64,000 nt of DNA from Bacteroidota bacterium (GCA_016722525.1 JADKJB010000012.1:1-64000); one strand, 5' to 3'. Positions 49,807 through 59,872 are shown, counted from the stretch's first letter. Notes: a model not told the origin generated them from the letters alone. A program made the numbers and translations.

Positions 49807-50866
49807 ATGAAAATATTAATAACCGGTGGTGCAGGGTTTATTGGTTCACATGTGGTCCGACGATTTGTGAACTCTTATCCCAACTATACAATTTATAATC
49901 TTGATTCGCTTACTTATGCAGGCAATCTGGAAAATATTCGTGACATTGAAAATGCTAAAAACTACCATTTTGTTAAAGGCGATATTACCGATGATCTCTT
50001 TGTTGAAAATCTTTTTAAGGAATTCAATTTCGATGCGGTAATTCATCTTGCTGCCGAATCACATGTTGACAGAAGTATCAGCGATCCGTTGTTGTTTATT
50101 AAAACTAATGTTTTAGGAACCGCTAATTTGCTGAATAATGCTCGCCGTTTATGGATCAACGGTAGTTTGGTCCGACCAGGTACACGTTTCTATCATGTAT
50201 CAACGGATGAAGTTTATGGTTCGCTTGGCGCTGAAGGTTATTTTACTGAAACTACACCCTATGATCCAAGAAGTCCCTATTCCGCTTCTAAAGCTTCCTC
50301 TGATCATCTGGTAAGAGCCTACCATCATACTTTTAATTTGCCTGTTTTGATATCCAATTGCTCCAATAATTATGGATCGTTTCAGTTCCCTGAAAAACTC
50401 CATACCACTTATTATTAATAATATCAAAAACAACAAACCCCTTCCTGTTTATGGAAAAGGTGAAAATGTGCGTGATTGGCTGTGGGTAGAGGATCATGCC
50501 GCAGCTATCGATACCGTTTTTCATAAAGGAGAAAACGGAGAGACCTATAACATTGGTGGAAACAACGAATGGAAAAATATCGACCTGGTTAATATGCTCT
50601 GTACTATAATGGATGAAAAATTGGGAAGAGAGGTAGGGCATTCCCACAAACTTATTACCTTTGTTAAAGACCGGGCTGGTCATGATCTGCGATATGCTAT
50701 TGATTCCTCAAAATTGAAAACCAAACTTAACTGGGAACCGTCTATTTTGTTCGAACAAGGGCTCTCATTAACAGTTGATTGGTATTTAGCTAATCAGGAA
50801 TGGATGGATCATGTAACGTCAGGAGATTATCTTAACTATTATTCTCATCAATATCATCACCGTTGA
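49807..50866 (+). CDS. rfbB: dTDP-glucose 4,6-dehydratase (apparent frameshift)
   Basis: Makes dTDP-4-keto-6-deoxyglucose, the branch point for rhamnose and other deoxysugars. It has ILITGGAGFIGSHVVRRFV, HLAAESHVDRSISDP, the catalytic VSTDEVYGSLG with Asp-Glu, and Tyr/Lys in SPYSASKASSDHLVRAY, then NCSNNYG. At 50396-50402 one C is extra; removing it turns EKLHTTYY-stop into EKLIPLIINNIKNNKPLPVYG and the frame runs to 50866 with WVEDHAAAID and RAGHDLRYAID. The joined length is about 352 residues. RfbA, RfbC and RfbD are not in the window, so the final sugar is unknown. Confidence 0.95.
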
Positions 50867-50896
50867 GGTTTTCTATTTTAACTAATATTCAATGAT

Positions 50897-51896
50897 ATGA
50901 CATTAATTGATAAATCAATTTTTCATACTTCTGATATCCGAAAAAAATCTTTTCTGGTAACTGGTGGTGCAGGTTTTATTGGTTCTAATATTGTGGAATA
51001 CCTTTAAAAACAATGCCGAAAAAGTAAGGGTACTTGATAATCTTTCTAATGGGTTTATTAAAAATTTGGAACCCTTCAAAAGCAACCCTGCTTTTGAATT
51101 TATAGAAGGTGATATCACTAATTTGCAGACCTGCATGGATGCTTGTCAAAATATACATTATGTTTTGCATCAGGCTGCTCTGGGGTCTGTGCCCAGATCG
51201 ATTGCTTTTCCGCTTCACACTCATGCCGCTAATGCCACCGGGTTTCTGAATATGATGGTTGCAGCAAGAGATGCCGGAGTGCAACGTTTTGTTTATGCCA
51301 GTTCATCTTCTGTTTATGGTGATCAACCCGATTCGCCTAAAGTGGAATCACGGATCGGAAAAGCACTTTCGCCATATGCGGTATCAAAATATACTAACGA
51401 ACTCTATGCCGGAGTTTTTGCTCTCAATTATGGAATGAAGGTGATTGGACTCCGGTACTTTAATGTGTTCGGTCCCCGACAAGATCCTAACGGACCCTAT
51501 GCCGCTGCTATTCCATTGTTTATGGATGCATTGCTGAATAATAAAACAGCCTTCATTAATGGTAATGGTGAACAAACCCGCGACTTCACATTTGTGCAAA
51601 ACGCCGTGCAGGCTAATATTAGAGCCTGTTTTACAGATCACCCCGAATCATTTAATAAAGTTTATAACGTAGCTTTAGGGGATTCTATTTCGGTAAAAAA
51701 CTTATTTGCTATGCTGGCAAAAATTGCCGGAAAAGAGGCGCAGCCTTCCTTTAGAGAAGAACGCCCTGGTGATGTTAAGAATTCTCTTGCTGATATTTCA
51801 CTTGCAAGAACGTTTCTTGGATATGAACCGCAGGTAAAGCTGAATGAGGGTTTGGAGATAACTTTCAATTGGTTTAAAAGCACATTCTCGAAATAA
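50897..51896 (+). CDS. NAD-dependent epimerase, UDP-HexNAc 4-epimerase (WbpP) type (apparent frameshift)
   Basis: Extended SDR resembling WbpP/Gne, which interconverts UDP-GlcNAc and UDP-GalNAc or their uronates. It has FLVTGGAGFIGSNIVEY, LDNLSNG, HQAALGSVPRSIAFPLHTHAAN, ASSSSVYGD with catalytic Ser, and the Tyr/Lys in LSPYAVSKYTNELYA, followed by RYFNVFGPRQDPNGPYAAAIP. The ALGSVPRS and DPNGPYAAVIP-type segments are typical of the WbpP group. A start at 50897 and one extra C at 51001-51002 give a continuous 332-residue frame (VEYFKNNAEKVRVLD). Which substrate it acts on cannot be told. Confidence 0.9.
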
Positions 51897-51912
51897 TTTA
51901 TGATTCTATATA

Positions 51913-52655
51913 ATGTTTAAATCATTATTCGGCGCCTTTAAAAAGAAGAATCTTCACTGGTTGATTATTCAATAGTTGGCGTTGATATGCACTCTCATCT
52001 TATTCCCGGTATCGATGATGGAGCTAAGACTATTGAAGACTCCATGGTGCTTATTAAAGAACTCATGGGATTGGGGTTTAAAAAATTTTATACAACTCCT
52101 CACATTATGAGTGACTATTTCAGAAACACTCCTGAAATAATTTTCAATGGATTAGAAAAAGTCAGAGCTGCAGTAAAAGAGGAGGGATTAGATGTTGAAA
52201 TTAATGCCGCTGCTGAATATTATATCGACGATGGTTTTCTTAAAAAACTGGAATCGGAAAGATTGATGACTATTGGTGACAATTATCTCCTTTTTGAAAT
52301 ATCGTATATTAATTGCCCCGACAATATTGAAGATATTATTTTTAGAATGCAGGTGCAAGGATATAAGCCAATTATGGCACATCCAGAGCGATATCCGTTT
52401 TGGTATAATGATTTTGACAGGTATCGTGCCTTCCGCGATCAGGGTGTGCTCCTTCAGTTGAACATTAATTCGTTGAGTGGTTATTATGGTTATGAAGCGA
52501 AAAAAATTGGTGACAAGCTAGTCGAAAATGAATTGGTTGACCTTGTTGGTACAGATTGTCATCATTTGAAACATGTGGAAGGTTTAAAAAGAGGTCTTAA
52601 AGATAAGACACTTAAAAAGCTCGTTCAAGCAAACCTTTTAAACAAACATCTTTAA
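51913..52655 (+). CDS. CpsB/CapC-type tyrosine-protein phosphatase, PHP domain (apparent frameshift)
   Basis: Metal-dependent phosphatase of the PHP fold; in Gram-positive bacteria CpsB removes phosphate from the tyrosine kinase that controls capsule length, and similar genes occur in Bacteroidota polysaccharide clusters. Metal-binding motifs are DMHSHLIPGIDDGAKT, TTPHIM, AAEYYID, MAHPERYPFW and GTDCHHL. One base is missing near 51951-51954; adding it joins MFKSLFGAFKKKN to SLVDYSIVGVDMHSH, giving about 247 residues from the ATG at 51913. No kinase (Wzc/CpsD) gene is within the window. It closes the nucleotide-sugar cluster and suggests that polymer chain length is regulated. Confidence 0.9.
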
Positions 52656-52697
52656 ACCCATTTCACTCATTGATTTGTTTTTAGAAGTATTTTGGAT

Positions 52698-53195
52698 ATG
52701 AGAAATTATTTCATCAGACTTGCAAACTATAATTGTTGGGCTAACCAGCGTATTTGCGAATTTATTGTGAACGCCGGAGAAGAAGTCTCGATGCTGAAAC
52801 AAAACAGTTCCTTTTCAACTATCCGGGAAACTGTTTTTCATATTTGGGATGCAGAAAGTATTTGGTTGAATAGGATGAAGAAGGAACCTGTAACAAATTG
52901 GCCCAGCAAGAAATGTATAGGGTCAACACGTGAAGGTTGCGATTTAATGGTCTTGGGTAGCCACGATTTCAAAACTCTTATTGAAAGCTTTGATGTGGAT
53001 AAATTTGATGACACCTTGCCGTATTTTAACATTAAAGGTGATCCATTCCATAGCACTTTTACAGAAATTATAGCACATGTGTTGAATCATAGTACTTTTC
53101 ATAGAGGCCAAATTGTAACTATGCTGAGAAGCGCCGGTTTTACAGATCTTCAATCTACTGATCTTATTGCTTTTTACCGGGATTCCGGGCATTAA
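52698..53195 (+). CDS. DinB-like putative metal-binding protein
   Basis: A 165-residue four-helix-bundle protein of the DinB/YfiT family. The first helix begins FIRLANYNCWANQRICEF, and the metal-binding histidines fit the usual pattern: ETVFHIWDAES, then HVLNHSTFHRGQIVTML. Many members are thiol-dependent transferases or remain of unknown function. I choose the ATG at 52698 over the TTG at 52692. It follows the CpsB-like gene by 42 bp and may be read from the same transcript, though it has no obvious part in polysaccharide synthesis. Confidence 0.85.
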   Translation: MRNYFIRLANYNCWANQRICEFIVNAGEEVSMLKQNSSFSTIRETVFHIWDAESIWLNRMKKEPVTNWPSKKCIGSTREGCDLMVLGSHDFKTLIESFDVDKFDDTLPYFNIKGDPFHSTFTEIIAHVLNHSTFHRGQIVTMLRSAGFTDLQSTDLIAFYRDSGH

Positions 53196-53439
53196 ACCAG
53201 ATTTCCTCTAATATTACAAGTCTGATTTTGTCGAAATTTTGCAATTTTATTTTTTGGGTAATCTGATTGTTGTTGATTTTTATTACCTTAACTTATAATT
53301 TGCCGGTTCTATCAAAGCCGCATAATTAGCAATACTGTAGTTTTATGGATGTAAAGTGGAGGAGGCAATTTGCTTTAGGAAAAGTAAAAGTCACCTTGTT
53401 CGATACCTGAAGTTAAACCAAAATTAAGTCAAATTATAC

Positions 53440-54977
53440 ATGTCTAAACAATCTTCTGATCATCTTTTTAGGTTGATTAAGTCATTGACTACTGCTGAAA
53501 AAAGGTATTTTAAAATTTTTGCTGCCAGGCATACAATCGGAGACAAAAATGAATACGTCAATGTCTTTGATGCCATTGATAAGCAGGAAAATTATAACGA
53601 AGCTAAGTTGCTGGTAACGTTCAAGAACTCCACTTTCGGTCATTCGCCTGCAATTGCAAAAACAGACTTTATGAAACAGTACTAAAATGTTTGCATGCCT
53701 TTCATGCAGATAGCTCTGTGGATGTTGAACTTCAGCGACTTTTACATTTCACTGAAATTTTATTCAAAAAATCGTTGTACGATGATAGCAGAAAAACCCT
53801 GAACAGAGCAAAAAAACTTGCTATCAGATATGAAAAACACTTCATTTTACTTGAAGTTCATAAATGGGAAAAAAAATTAATCGAAAAAGATTCTTATGCT
53901 AGTATTAATATCGACGAAATATCTGATATGCATAAGTTGGATCATGAATTACTTGGGAAGTTGATCAACTATATTGATTTTTGGTATATAAAAAGCAGAT
54001 TGTTTTGGTTGTTGAATAAAAAGGGAAAAGTCAGGGATAGTTCGGAATTGAATAATTTCAAAACAATTATCGACAATACACTTCTGAAAAATGAGGGTGA
54101 GGCCCTATCTTATGAAACCCGTTATTTGTATTATCATATTTATAGTGCTTATTATTTTGGAATAGGTGATTATAAAAATTCCTATACTTACATAGGCAAA
54201 CACCTTGAACTCATTGAAAAAAATGCAGAATTGTTTGAGGAGGAACCTAATAAATATTTTGCGGTGCTAAGTAACATGATCTACTTATGTACGCAGTTGC
54301 GGAAATTTGATGAAATTCCCGTTTACTTAGGTAAACTTAAAGCGATCCCTAAAGGAAATGTTAAAAAAATGACCGAGGATCTTGATATAAAACTTTTTTC
54401 CAGTACCTACAGCGCTGAGTTAAGCTTATATCTTCATACCGGTGAGTTTGAACTTGCTTTGGATCTCATAGATGAAATTGAAAAAGGATTAAAAAAATAT
54501 CAAAAAAAAATCAGCAAAATAAGAGTCGCCTATTTTTATTTTAATATTGCAATTGTGTTTTTTGCTCTGGGTGATTATTCAGGTGCATTAAAATGGATTA
54601 ATTTACTTTTAAATGATAATGACATCGATTCAAGTCAGGATATTCACTGTATTGGACGAATTTTTAATCTGATTATTCATCTTGAAATTGGAAACAATGA
54701 TTTAATCCCTTACACGTTTCGATCCACCCAGAGATATTTATCAAAACGCAAACGAATTTACAGATTTGAAAGCGTTTTCCTTCAGTTCATCAATAAATTA
54801 TCAAAGGCAGATTCTCCTTCAGCAATAAAAAATACTTTTCATACGCTCCGGCCTGAATTGCAATCACTTGTTAAAGATCCGTTTGAAAAAAGTGTCTTTG
54901 AATATTTTGATTTCATCACTTGGGTGGAAGGAAAGTACTTGGGTATTCCTTTCAGGAAATGGTTAAAAGAAAATTGA
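53440..54977 (+). CDS. Hypothetical helical protein, about 512 aa (apparent frameshift)
   Basis: I cannot assign a function. The N-terminus (HLFRLIKSLTTAEKRYFKIFAARH) resembles a family I have seen repeatedly in Bacteroidota, always without known activity. One A is missing in the run near 53658-53663; adding it joins AIAKNRLYETVLKCLHAFHAD into a single frame. The rest is almost entirely helical with pairs of helices about 35-40 residues apart (YYFGIGDYKNSYTYIGKHLELI, YFNIAIVFFALGDYSGALKWI), like degenerate TPR units. No signal peptide or membrane helix is seen, so it is likely a cytoplasmic scaffold-type protein. It stands alone, with about 250 bp on each side. Confidence 0.8.
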
Positions 54978-55234
54978 TCAGGGTAACTTGAAAGAGTTGA
55001 TGAATTAAGTAAGTGCTGATCGGAATCAATCTTCTTAATTATTTTAAAATCATTTCATTAGAGGCGTTTTAGGCTCTTTCTTGCAAGACCTTGATTTTCC
55101 GATTATTTTCCCCGAATTTTGCATGATTCAAAGTGGTTTCAGCTTTGAATCTATTCAATGATGCCAGCTTGAATAGGGCCTGGAATTAGTTTTTTCAGGA
55201 TAGCGTTTTAACCAAATAATAAATTATATTAATT

Positions 55235-55744
55235 ATGAAAATTGACACAAATAAAATAGTATCTGTTACTTATCGTTTGGAAGCCAATACTATGGGAAAC
55301 GATAAACAACATATTGAAACAGCCGATGTGGAACGCCCTCTGGTTTTTCTATTTGGCTCCGGTGGACTCATTCCTGCTTTTGAAGAAAATTTGCATGGTA
55401 AGCAAAAAGGAGATAATTTTTCCTTTAGTATTGATGCAGGTAATGCTTATGGTGAAATTGAAACTGAAGCACTCATTGATCTCCCTATGGATATTTTTAA
55501 AGTGGACGGCGTTATTGACATGAGCGTTCTTCAGGTAGGAAATATTGTTCCAATGACCGATCGGGATGGAAACAGACTTGATGGAAGGGTCCTTGAAATT
55601 GGTGGTGAAACCGTGAAGATGGATTTTAATCATCCTCTTGCCGGCCATCAATTACATTTTAGTGGTGAGGTAGTTGAAGTGAGAGAAGCTTCTGAAGAGG
55701 AAATTTCTCACGGACATGCGCACACAGGTTTGAACGGACATTAA
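55235..55744 (+). CDS. FKBP-type peptidyl-prolyl isomerase, SlyD-like
   Basis: Proline isomerase and chaperone of the SlyD group, about 169 residues. The FKBP part is split by an insert-in-flap domain (residues about 75-125), as in SlyD: VTYRLEANTMG, PLVFLFGSGGLIPAFEENLHGKQKGD, SIDAGNAYGE, then FNHPLAGHQLHFSGEVVEVREA. The C-terminus is a short histidine-containing tail (HGHAHTGLNGH) that may bind nickel or zinc, much shorter than the E. coli tail. It stands alone; a strong bidirectional terminator follows 18 bases after the stop. Start ATG at 55235 fits the family. Confidence 0.93.
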   Translation: MKIDTNKIVSVTYRLEANTMGNDKQHIETADVERPLVFLFGSGGLIPAFEENLHGKQKGDNFSFSIDAGNAYGEIETEALIDLPMDIFKVDGVIDMSVLQVGNIVPMTDRDGNRLDGRVLEIGGETVKMDFNHPLAGHQLHFSGEVVEVREASEEEISHGHAHTGLNGH

Positions 55745-55761
55745 TCACTCAAACAGATTTT

Positions 55762-55792
55762 AAAAGGCTCTCCCAACCGGAGAGCCTTTTTT
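55762..55792. terminator. Bidirectional rho-independent terminator
   Basis: AAAA, GGCTCTCC, a five-base loop CAACC, GGAGAGCC and six Ts. It separates the convergent slyD-like and EamA genes and can act on both. Confidence 0.93.
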
Positions 55793-55837
55793 ATTGAAGC
55801 CATTTTGTTTTTTATGTTCTCCGTTAGTGAAAATTGT

Positions 55838-56635
55838 TTACCGATAGATCATACTTAACAACACCCCGGCTATTACGAGTACTATACCCATTATGGTTCC
55901 AAGGCCATAGCCCTCACCAAATATTAAAAACCCGGCTGCAATCGCATAAATTACTCCTGTATAATTTAGAATTGATACATTGTATATACCTATCAGCAGC
56001 AAATATATCCAATCTAATCCCATCGGTATTTCAAAATTCCAGGATGAAAAAATTAGACCTGTAAAAGTTCCGACTATTTGAAAATGAAATACAACAACTA
56101 GCGGGTGTTCCATTTCTTTCAGGGATCGAATTGTTACATAAGCAAATGCAGACGCTATGGATGAAAATATTCCAATTAACAGATAGGTGAGTTCAATTCT
56201 GTTATCGACTCCTTTCATAACCATTACTCCTGCAAATGAGATGAGAAAAAATAACCATTGTACAGGTTTTACCTTTTCGCCGAGAACAAAAATCGCCAGT
56301 ATAGTGGTGAAAACGGGCGAGAGGTATTGTATTGTTACCGCTGTACCCAAAGGCATATTTGCTATCGTAATGAAATACGTGTACAGTGCTATCGTCCCGA
56401 AAAGACCTCTCATCAAAAGTAGTTTTCTGTTAGACCCTTTCCAGTCAACTTTTACTTGATGGAGTTGATAAAGACAAATTAATAACGAAATGCCACATCT
56501 GAAAAACACAATTTCCATTACCGGAAGGTGACTCACCAATTTAATGAAAATATTCATTACCGCAAAGTAAAAAGTAGCAAGCAGCATGTGCCTGGCTCCG
56601 CTGCTGAGTGGCAATAATTTAATAGATTCTTTCAC
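55838..56635 (-). CDS. EamA/DMT-family transporter (internal segment missing)
   Basis: Inner-membrane transporter of the drug/metabolite superfamily with two EamA repeats, about 290-300 residues and ten helices in the family; the substrate is unknown. Here it has 265 residues. The first repeat is intact (MLLATFYFAVMNIFIKL, TAVTIQYLSPVFTTILAIFVLGEKV). In the second, LLLIGI is followed directly by YNVSILNYTGVIYAIAAGF, whereas relatives have some 20-25 more residues (a helix of the FxQxxxTKAYxxEKA type). The frame does not change, so this is an in-frame loss near 55955-55975. It removes most of one helix and would probably disturb folding, unless it is an assembly artefact. Confidence 0.85.
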   Translation of the reverse strand: MKESIKLLPLSSGARHMLLATFYFAVMNIFIKLVSHLPVMEIVFFRCGISLLICLYQLHQVKVDWKGSNRKLLLMRGLFGTIALYTYFITIANMPLGTAVTIQYLSPVFTTILAIFVLGEKVKPVQWLFFLISFAGVMVMKGVDNRIELTYLLIGIFSSIASAFAYVTIRSLKEMEHPLVVVFHFQIVGTFTGLIFSSWNFEIPMGLDWIYLLLIGIYNVSILNYTGVIYAIAAGFLIFGEGYGLGTIMGIVLVIAGVLLSMIYR

Positions 56636-56727
56636 GTTTTCCGAAATGTATGAATAAATTTTTAGTTAGTGCATTTTCTAAGGTGATTAATAAATCTAAA
56701 GTAGTATCGTTTCGGAGCTAATAAAAA

Positions 56728-57983
56728 TTACAATTTATTATAGTTTCTCATGAGTAAATAAGCCGATACTAATGTGAAAGTTCCGCAAATGGCATAAGCC
56801 CATGTAATGTTTGAGTCACCATGAAACCAGGTCAACGAAAACAATAATAATAACAATGATCGTAACAAAATATTTATTACGTTAAATACGCTATTTGTTC
56901 TTCCAATTATATCGTTAGAAACATGGCTGAAAAGGTAGGTGGTTCGTAACACCCTTGCCCCAGCATTTGTGATTCCAATAATAAATGAAAAAATGTAAAA
57001 TATTCCAACTGACTTTGTGAAGGCCACCATGTAAAAAATCAAAGAAGTTACTACCAGCAATACCACTACTGAAAAAACAGTATTGCGATTCCTGAAAATT
57101 TTTCTGATAAACAATCCTGCCATCATAGCACCGGCCGAGTAGAGCACTTCAGCTGATGCATAAACATCTGATCCTTGTTCCAGATGATGTTTTACATATA
57201 ACGGGAGCAACATAAATACCTGAACCATTAATATCACAAAAATGGAATAGGAGTAATTGCCAAATGAAAAAATTGCAGGATGTTTTTTTAAAAAAGCAAT
57301 CCCGGTTTTTATTCTCATAATAATGGGACTGGTATCAATTACCCTTTCAACAGGTGATTTATAACGGATTAGCGAAACCAGAAAAATTGATATCCCATAG
57401 GTAATGCCATCAAGCAAAAAAATTTGATGCATTTCCCATTTTTGAAAGTTAAATGGAATCTCCAGATTCATTCCAACGATATTAATTTTTTGCCCTGCAA
57501 CAATTCCCGTCAGCAGTGCTGCAAAGGCACCGCTGAAAATAGAAGTAGCCTGATTCTGAATTTCGAGATAAGAACTTATTTTGCCATATTGGGAGGGTTT
57601 GGAAAGTTCCTGTCCAAAAGCATACAAAGCACCAAAATGTATGTTGTAGTTGAACATGGTGGTAACAAACACCAACGCTACCATACTCAATGGTACTGAA
57701 CCGCAATAATACCCCAAGTCGAAACACCCAGCAATATAATTCCGCATACAAGGCTGACGTAAATGAAAATTGATTTTCTCGGATATCTGTCAATCAATGT
57801 TCCGGCATATAAGTTCCAAAACAAGCTACCAAAAGTGGTTGCAGCGTAAATGGTTCCAAAAAGAGCCGCCTCATCGATTATGCTTGTGAAATACCATGGA
57901 ATTGCCAACATGCTGATGCCTTGAGCAAAGCCTGATATTATATTGGCCGATAGCAATAGGAAAAGGGCATTTTTGTTCTTCAT
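56728..57983 (-). CDS. Major facilitator superfamily transporter (apparent frameshift)
   Basis: Twelve-helix inner-membrane transporter resembling the MFS_3/enterobactin-exporter type. The N-terminal piece (NALFLLLSANIISGFAQGISMLAIPWYF, then AGTLIDRYPRKSIFIYVSL) has the A-motif-like loop. The second piece contains the remaining helices (VALVFVTTMFNYNIHFGAL, IFSFIIGITNAGARVL). One C is missing near 57698-57702; adding it joins IIAVQYP to LSMVALVF, giving about 418 residues. I choose the ATG at 57983. It is divergent from recX, with overlapping upstream space. Substrate unknown. Confidence 0.87.
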
Positions 57984-58006
57984 AAATTTCAACGCTTTCT
58001 GCTTTT

Positions 58007-58035
58007 TTTGGGTTCCGGAAATATGACTAATTTTG
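58007..58035 (+). promoter_or_regulatory. Candidate promoter for recX with both boxes
   Basis: TTTG at 58007-58010, a 17-base spacer, and TAATTTTG at 58028-58035 match the Bacteroidota -33/-7 pattern. The start of transcription would fall at about the GTG start codon of recX (58040), leaving little or no leader. Confidence 0.55.
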
Positions 58036-58039
58036 AAAA

Positions 58040-58525
58040 GTGGAAAAACATAAGCCGGTAAAAGTACATACTTTAAAAACTGCACTCGAACGACTTCGAA
58101 AATATTGTGCTTATCAGGAGCGAACACAACAGGAAGCTCGCGATAAATTTTATGATCTGGGCTTGCATCAGAAAGAAGTCGAACAGGGAGTAGTTGTTTT
58201 AATTGAGGAGGGTTTTTTAAACGAAGAGCGCTTTGCAATTGCGTTTGCAGGAGGCAAATTCAGAATTAAGCAATGGGGTAAGAATAAAATTAAGGATGCC
58301 CTTCGTGCTCGTAAAATATCCGAATATTGTATCCGCAAAGCGATGGCTATCATAGATGATTCTGAATATTTTAAGGTGCTTGAAAAAGTTGTCGCTGCAA
58401 AATCGAAATTGGTCAAAGAAAAAAATGTCTTCAAAAGGAATTATAAAATTGCTCAATATGCTATGAGTCGCGGATTTGAACAAGATCTGATTTGGGACCT
58501 TTTGAAACAGGATGCTGATGGATGA
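58040..58525 (+). CDS. recX: RecX-type regulatory protein
   Basis: RecX binds RecA and limits its filament growth. The 161-residue protein is helical and basic, with tandem three-helix repeats and the family marks LRKYCAYQERTQQEARDKF, EEGFLNEERFAIAFAGGKFR and KQWGKNKIKDALRARKISEY. Length is normal. The start is a GTG at 58040; no in-frame ATG precedes the conserved part. recA is not in the window. It is divergent from the MFS gene, whose start is at 57983, so both promoters share about 56 bp. Confidence 0.92.
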   Translation: MEKHKPVKVHTLKTALERLRKYCAYQERTQQEARDKFYDLGLHQKEVEQGVVVLIEEGFLNEERFAIAFAGGKFRIKQWGKNKIKDALRARKISEYCIRKAMAIIDDSEYFKVLEKVVAAKSKLVKEKNVFKRNYKIAQYAMSRGFEQDLIWDLLKQDADG

Positions 58526-58766
58526 CCACTTTTGTTTAAACTGGTGTCTGTTCGTTGCCCCGCTTTCTTGGCTCGGTTCCTCCATATAAGCCTGTTATCG
58601 GTACCGGTTCAATTTCTATTTGCAATTGTTCTCAGTGCCATAGATAAGGTAATCTTAGAATAGAGAGTTTTTTGTAATAAAAAATTTTGATTTTAAGTCA
58701 ATACCTGGCATGCAGAGCCCAACAGTTTTTTCAATCCTTTTTAGGCATCCTCTTCACCTTTTTTAT

Positions 58767-58774
58767 TACTTTTG
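58767..58774 (+). promoter_or_regulatory. Candidate promoter -7 box for prfB
   Basis: TACTTTTG matches TAnnTTTG and ends only seven bases before the prfB ATG at 58782. If used, it would give a nearly leaderless mRNA. Confidence 0.45.
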
Positions 58775-58781
58775 TGGCACT

Positions 58782-59872
58782 ATGACAACAGACCAATTAG
58801 GAGATTTAAGGGAAAGAATAAGTGCCCTGAGGAGGCACCTTTGACATCGACAAAAAGCTGCAGTTGTTAACCGAGGAGGAACAACTGACACACGCTCCCG
58901 ATTTTTGGAAATGATCCCAAAAGAGCAGAGCGAATCCTCAAACAAATCAAAGAAAAAAAGAATTGGACCGAAAACTTCAATCAGACTTCAATGGCTGTTG
59001 AAGATGCAGGGGTGTTGCTCGAATTTTTTAAAGCGGGTGATGTTTCTGAGAAAGAGCTTGATGCACAATATGATAAGGCAAAAGCACTGATCGAAGACCT
59101 CGAGTTTAAAAATATGCTCAGTGGTGAGGAAGATCCTCTGGACGCAGTGCTGACTATCAATTCAGGAGCTGGTGGAACAGAAAGTCAGGATTGGGCTGAA
59201 ATGCTGATGCGCATGTATATTCGGTGGGGTGAAAGGCATCGTCTGAAAATTACAGAAATTGAAAGAACAGATGGCGATGGCGCAGGAATCAAGTCCTGTA
59301 CATTGGAGTTTGAAGGTGCATTCGCTTACGGTTATCTCAAAAGTGAAAATGGCGTTCATCGCCTGGTACGTATTTCTCCTTTTGATTCAAATGCTCGGCG
59401 GCACACTTCATTCGCCTCTGTTTTTGCCTATCCGCTGGTGGATGACACAATCAATATCGAAATTAAGGATGCCGACATCAGTATTCAGACCTCCAGATCG
59501 GGTGGTGCTGGTGGACAAAATGTAAATAAAGTAGAAACTAAGGTACAACTTACGCACCATCCAACAGGAATTGTGGTCGTTTGTCAGGTGGAACGAACTC
59601 AGGGCGGAAATAAAGAACGGGCATTTCAAATGCTGCGATCTCAGTTATATGAACTGGAAATACGTAAACGAAACGAAGCTAAAGCCGTAACCGAAGCAGG
59701 TAAGATGAAAATCGAATGGGGATCTCAAATCAGAAGCTATGTTTTCCATCCCTATAAATTGGTGAAAGATAACCGAACCGATTACGAAACTTCTGATGTG
59801 CAAGGTGTGATGGATGGTGATCTGGATGAGTTTATGAAAGCTTATCTTATGGAGTTTGCTGGTGTTAAATAA
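58782..59872 (+). CDS. prfB: Peptide chain release factor 2, with programmed +1 frameshift
   Basis: RF2 releases finished proteins at UAA and UGA. Frame one begins at the ATG 58782 (TTDQLGDLRERISALRRH) and meets TGA at 58842-58844. The context AGGAGGCACCTTTGAC has the internal Shine-Dalgarno AGGAGG three bases before CTT-TGA-C, spaced exactly as in E. coli prfB. The +1 shift continues LDIDKKLQLL. A second break at 58909-58911 is one extra A in an A run and is probably a sequence error: removing it gives DFWNDPKRAERI. The rest is intact, with the stop-codon recognition SPF (VRISPFDSNARR) and the GGQ catalytic motif (SGGAGGQNVNKVET). Total about 362 residues, normal for RF2. Confidence 0.96.
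58830..58845 (+). promoter_or_regulatory. RF2 programmed frameshift signal
   Basis: AGGAGG (58830-58835), CAC, the slippery CTT (58839-58841), then the in-frame TGA (58842-58844) and C. Low RF2 lets the ribosome slip by one base and make more RF2, an autoregulatory loop known from many bacteria. Confidence 0.95.

Noticed and set aside
58842..58844. TGA in prfB as a nonsense mutation or sequencing error
   Set aside because: The Shine-Dalgarno spacing and CTT-TGA-C context are exactly those of the known programmed frameshift.
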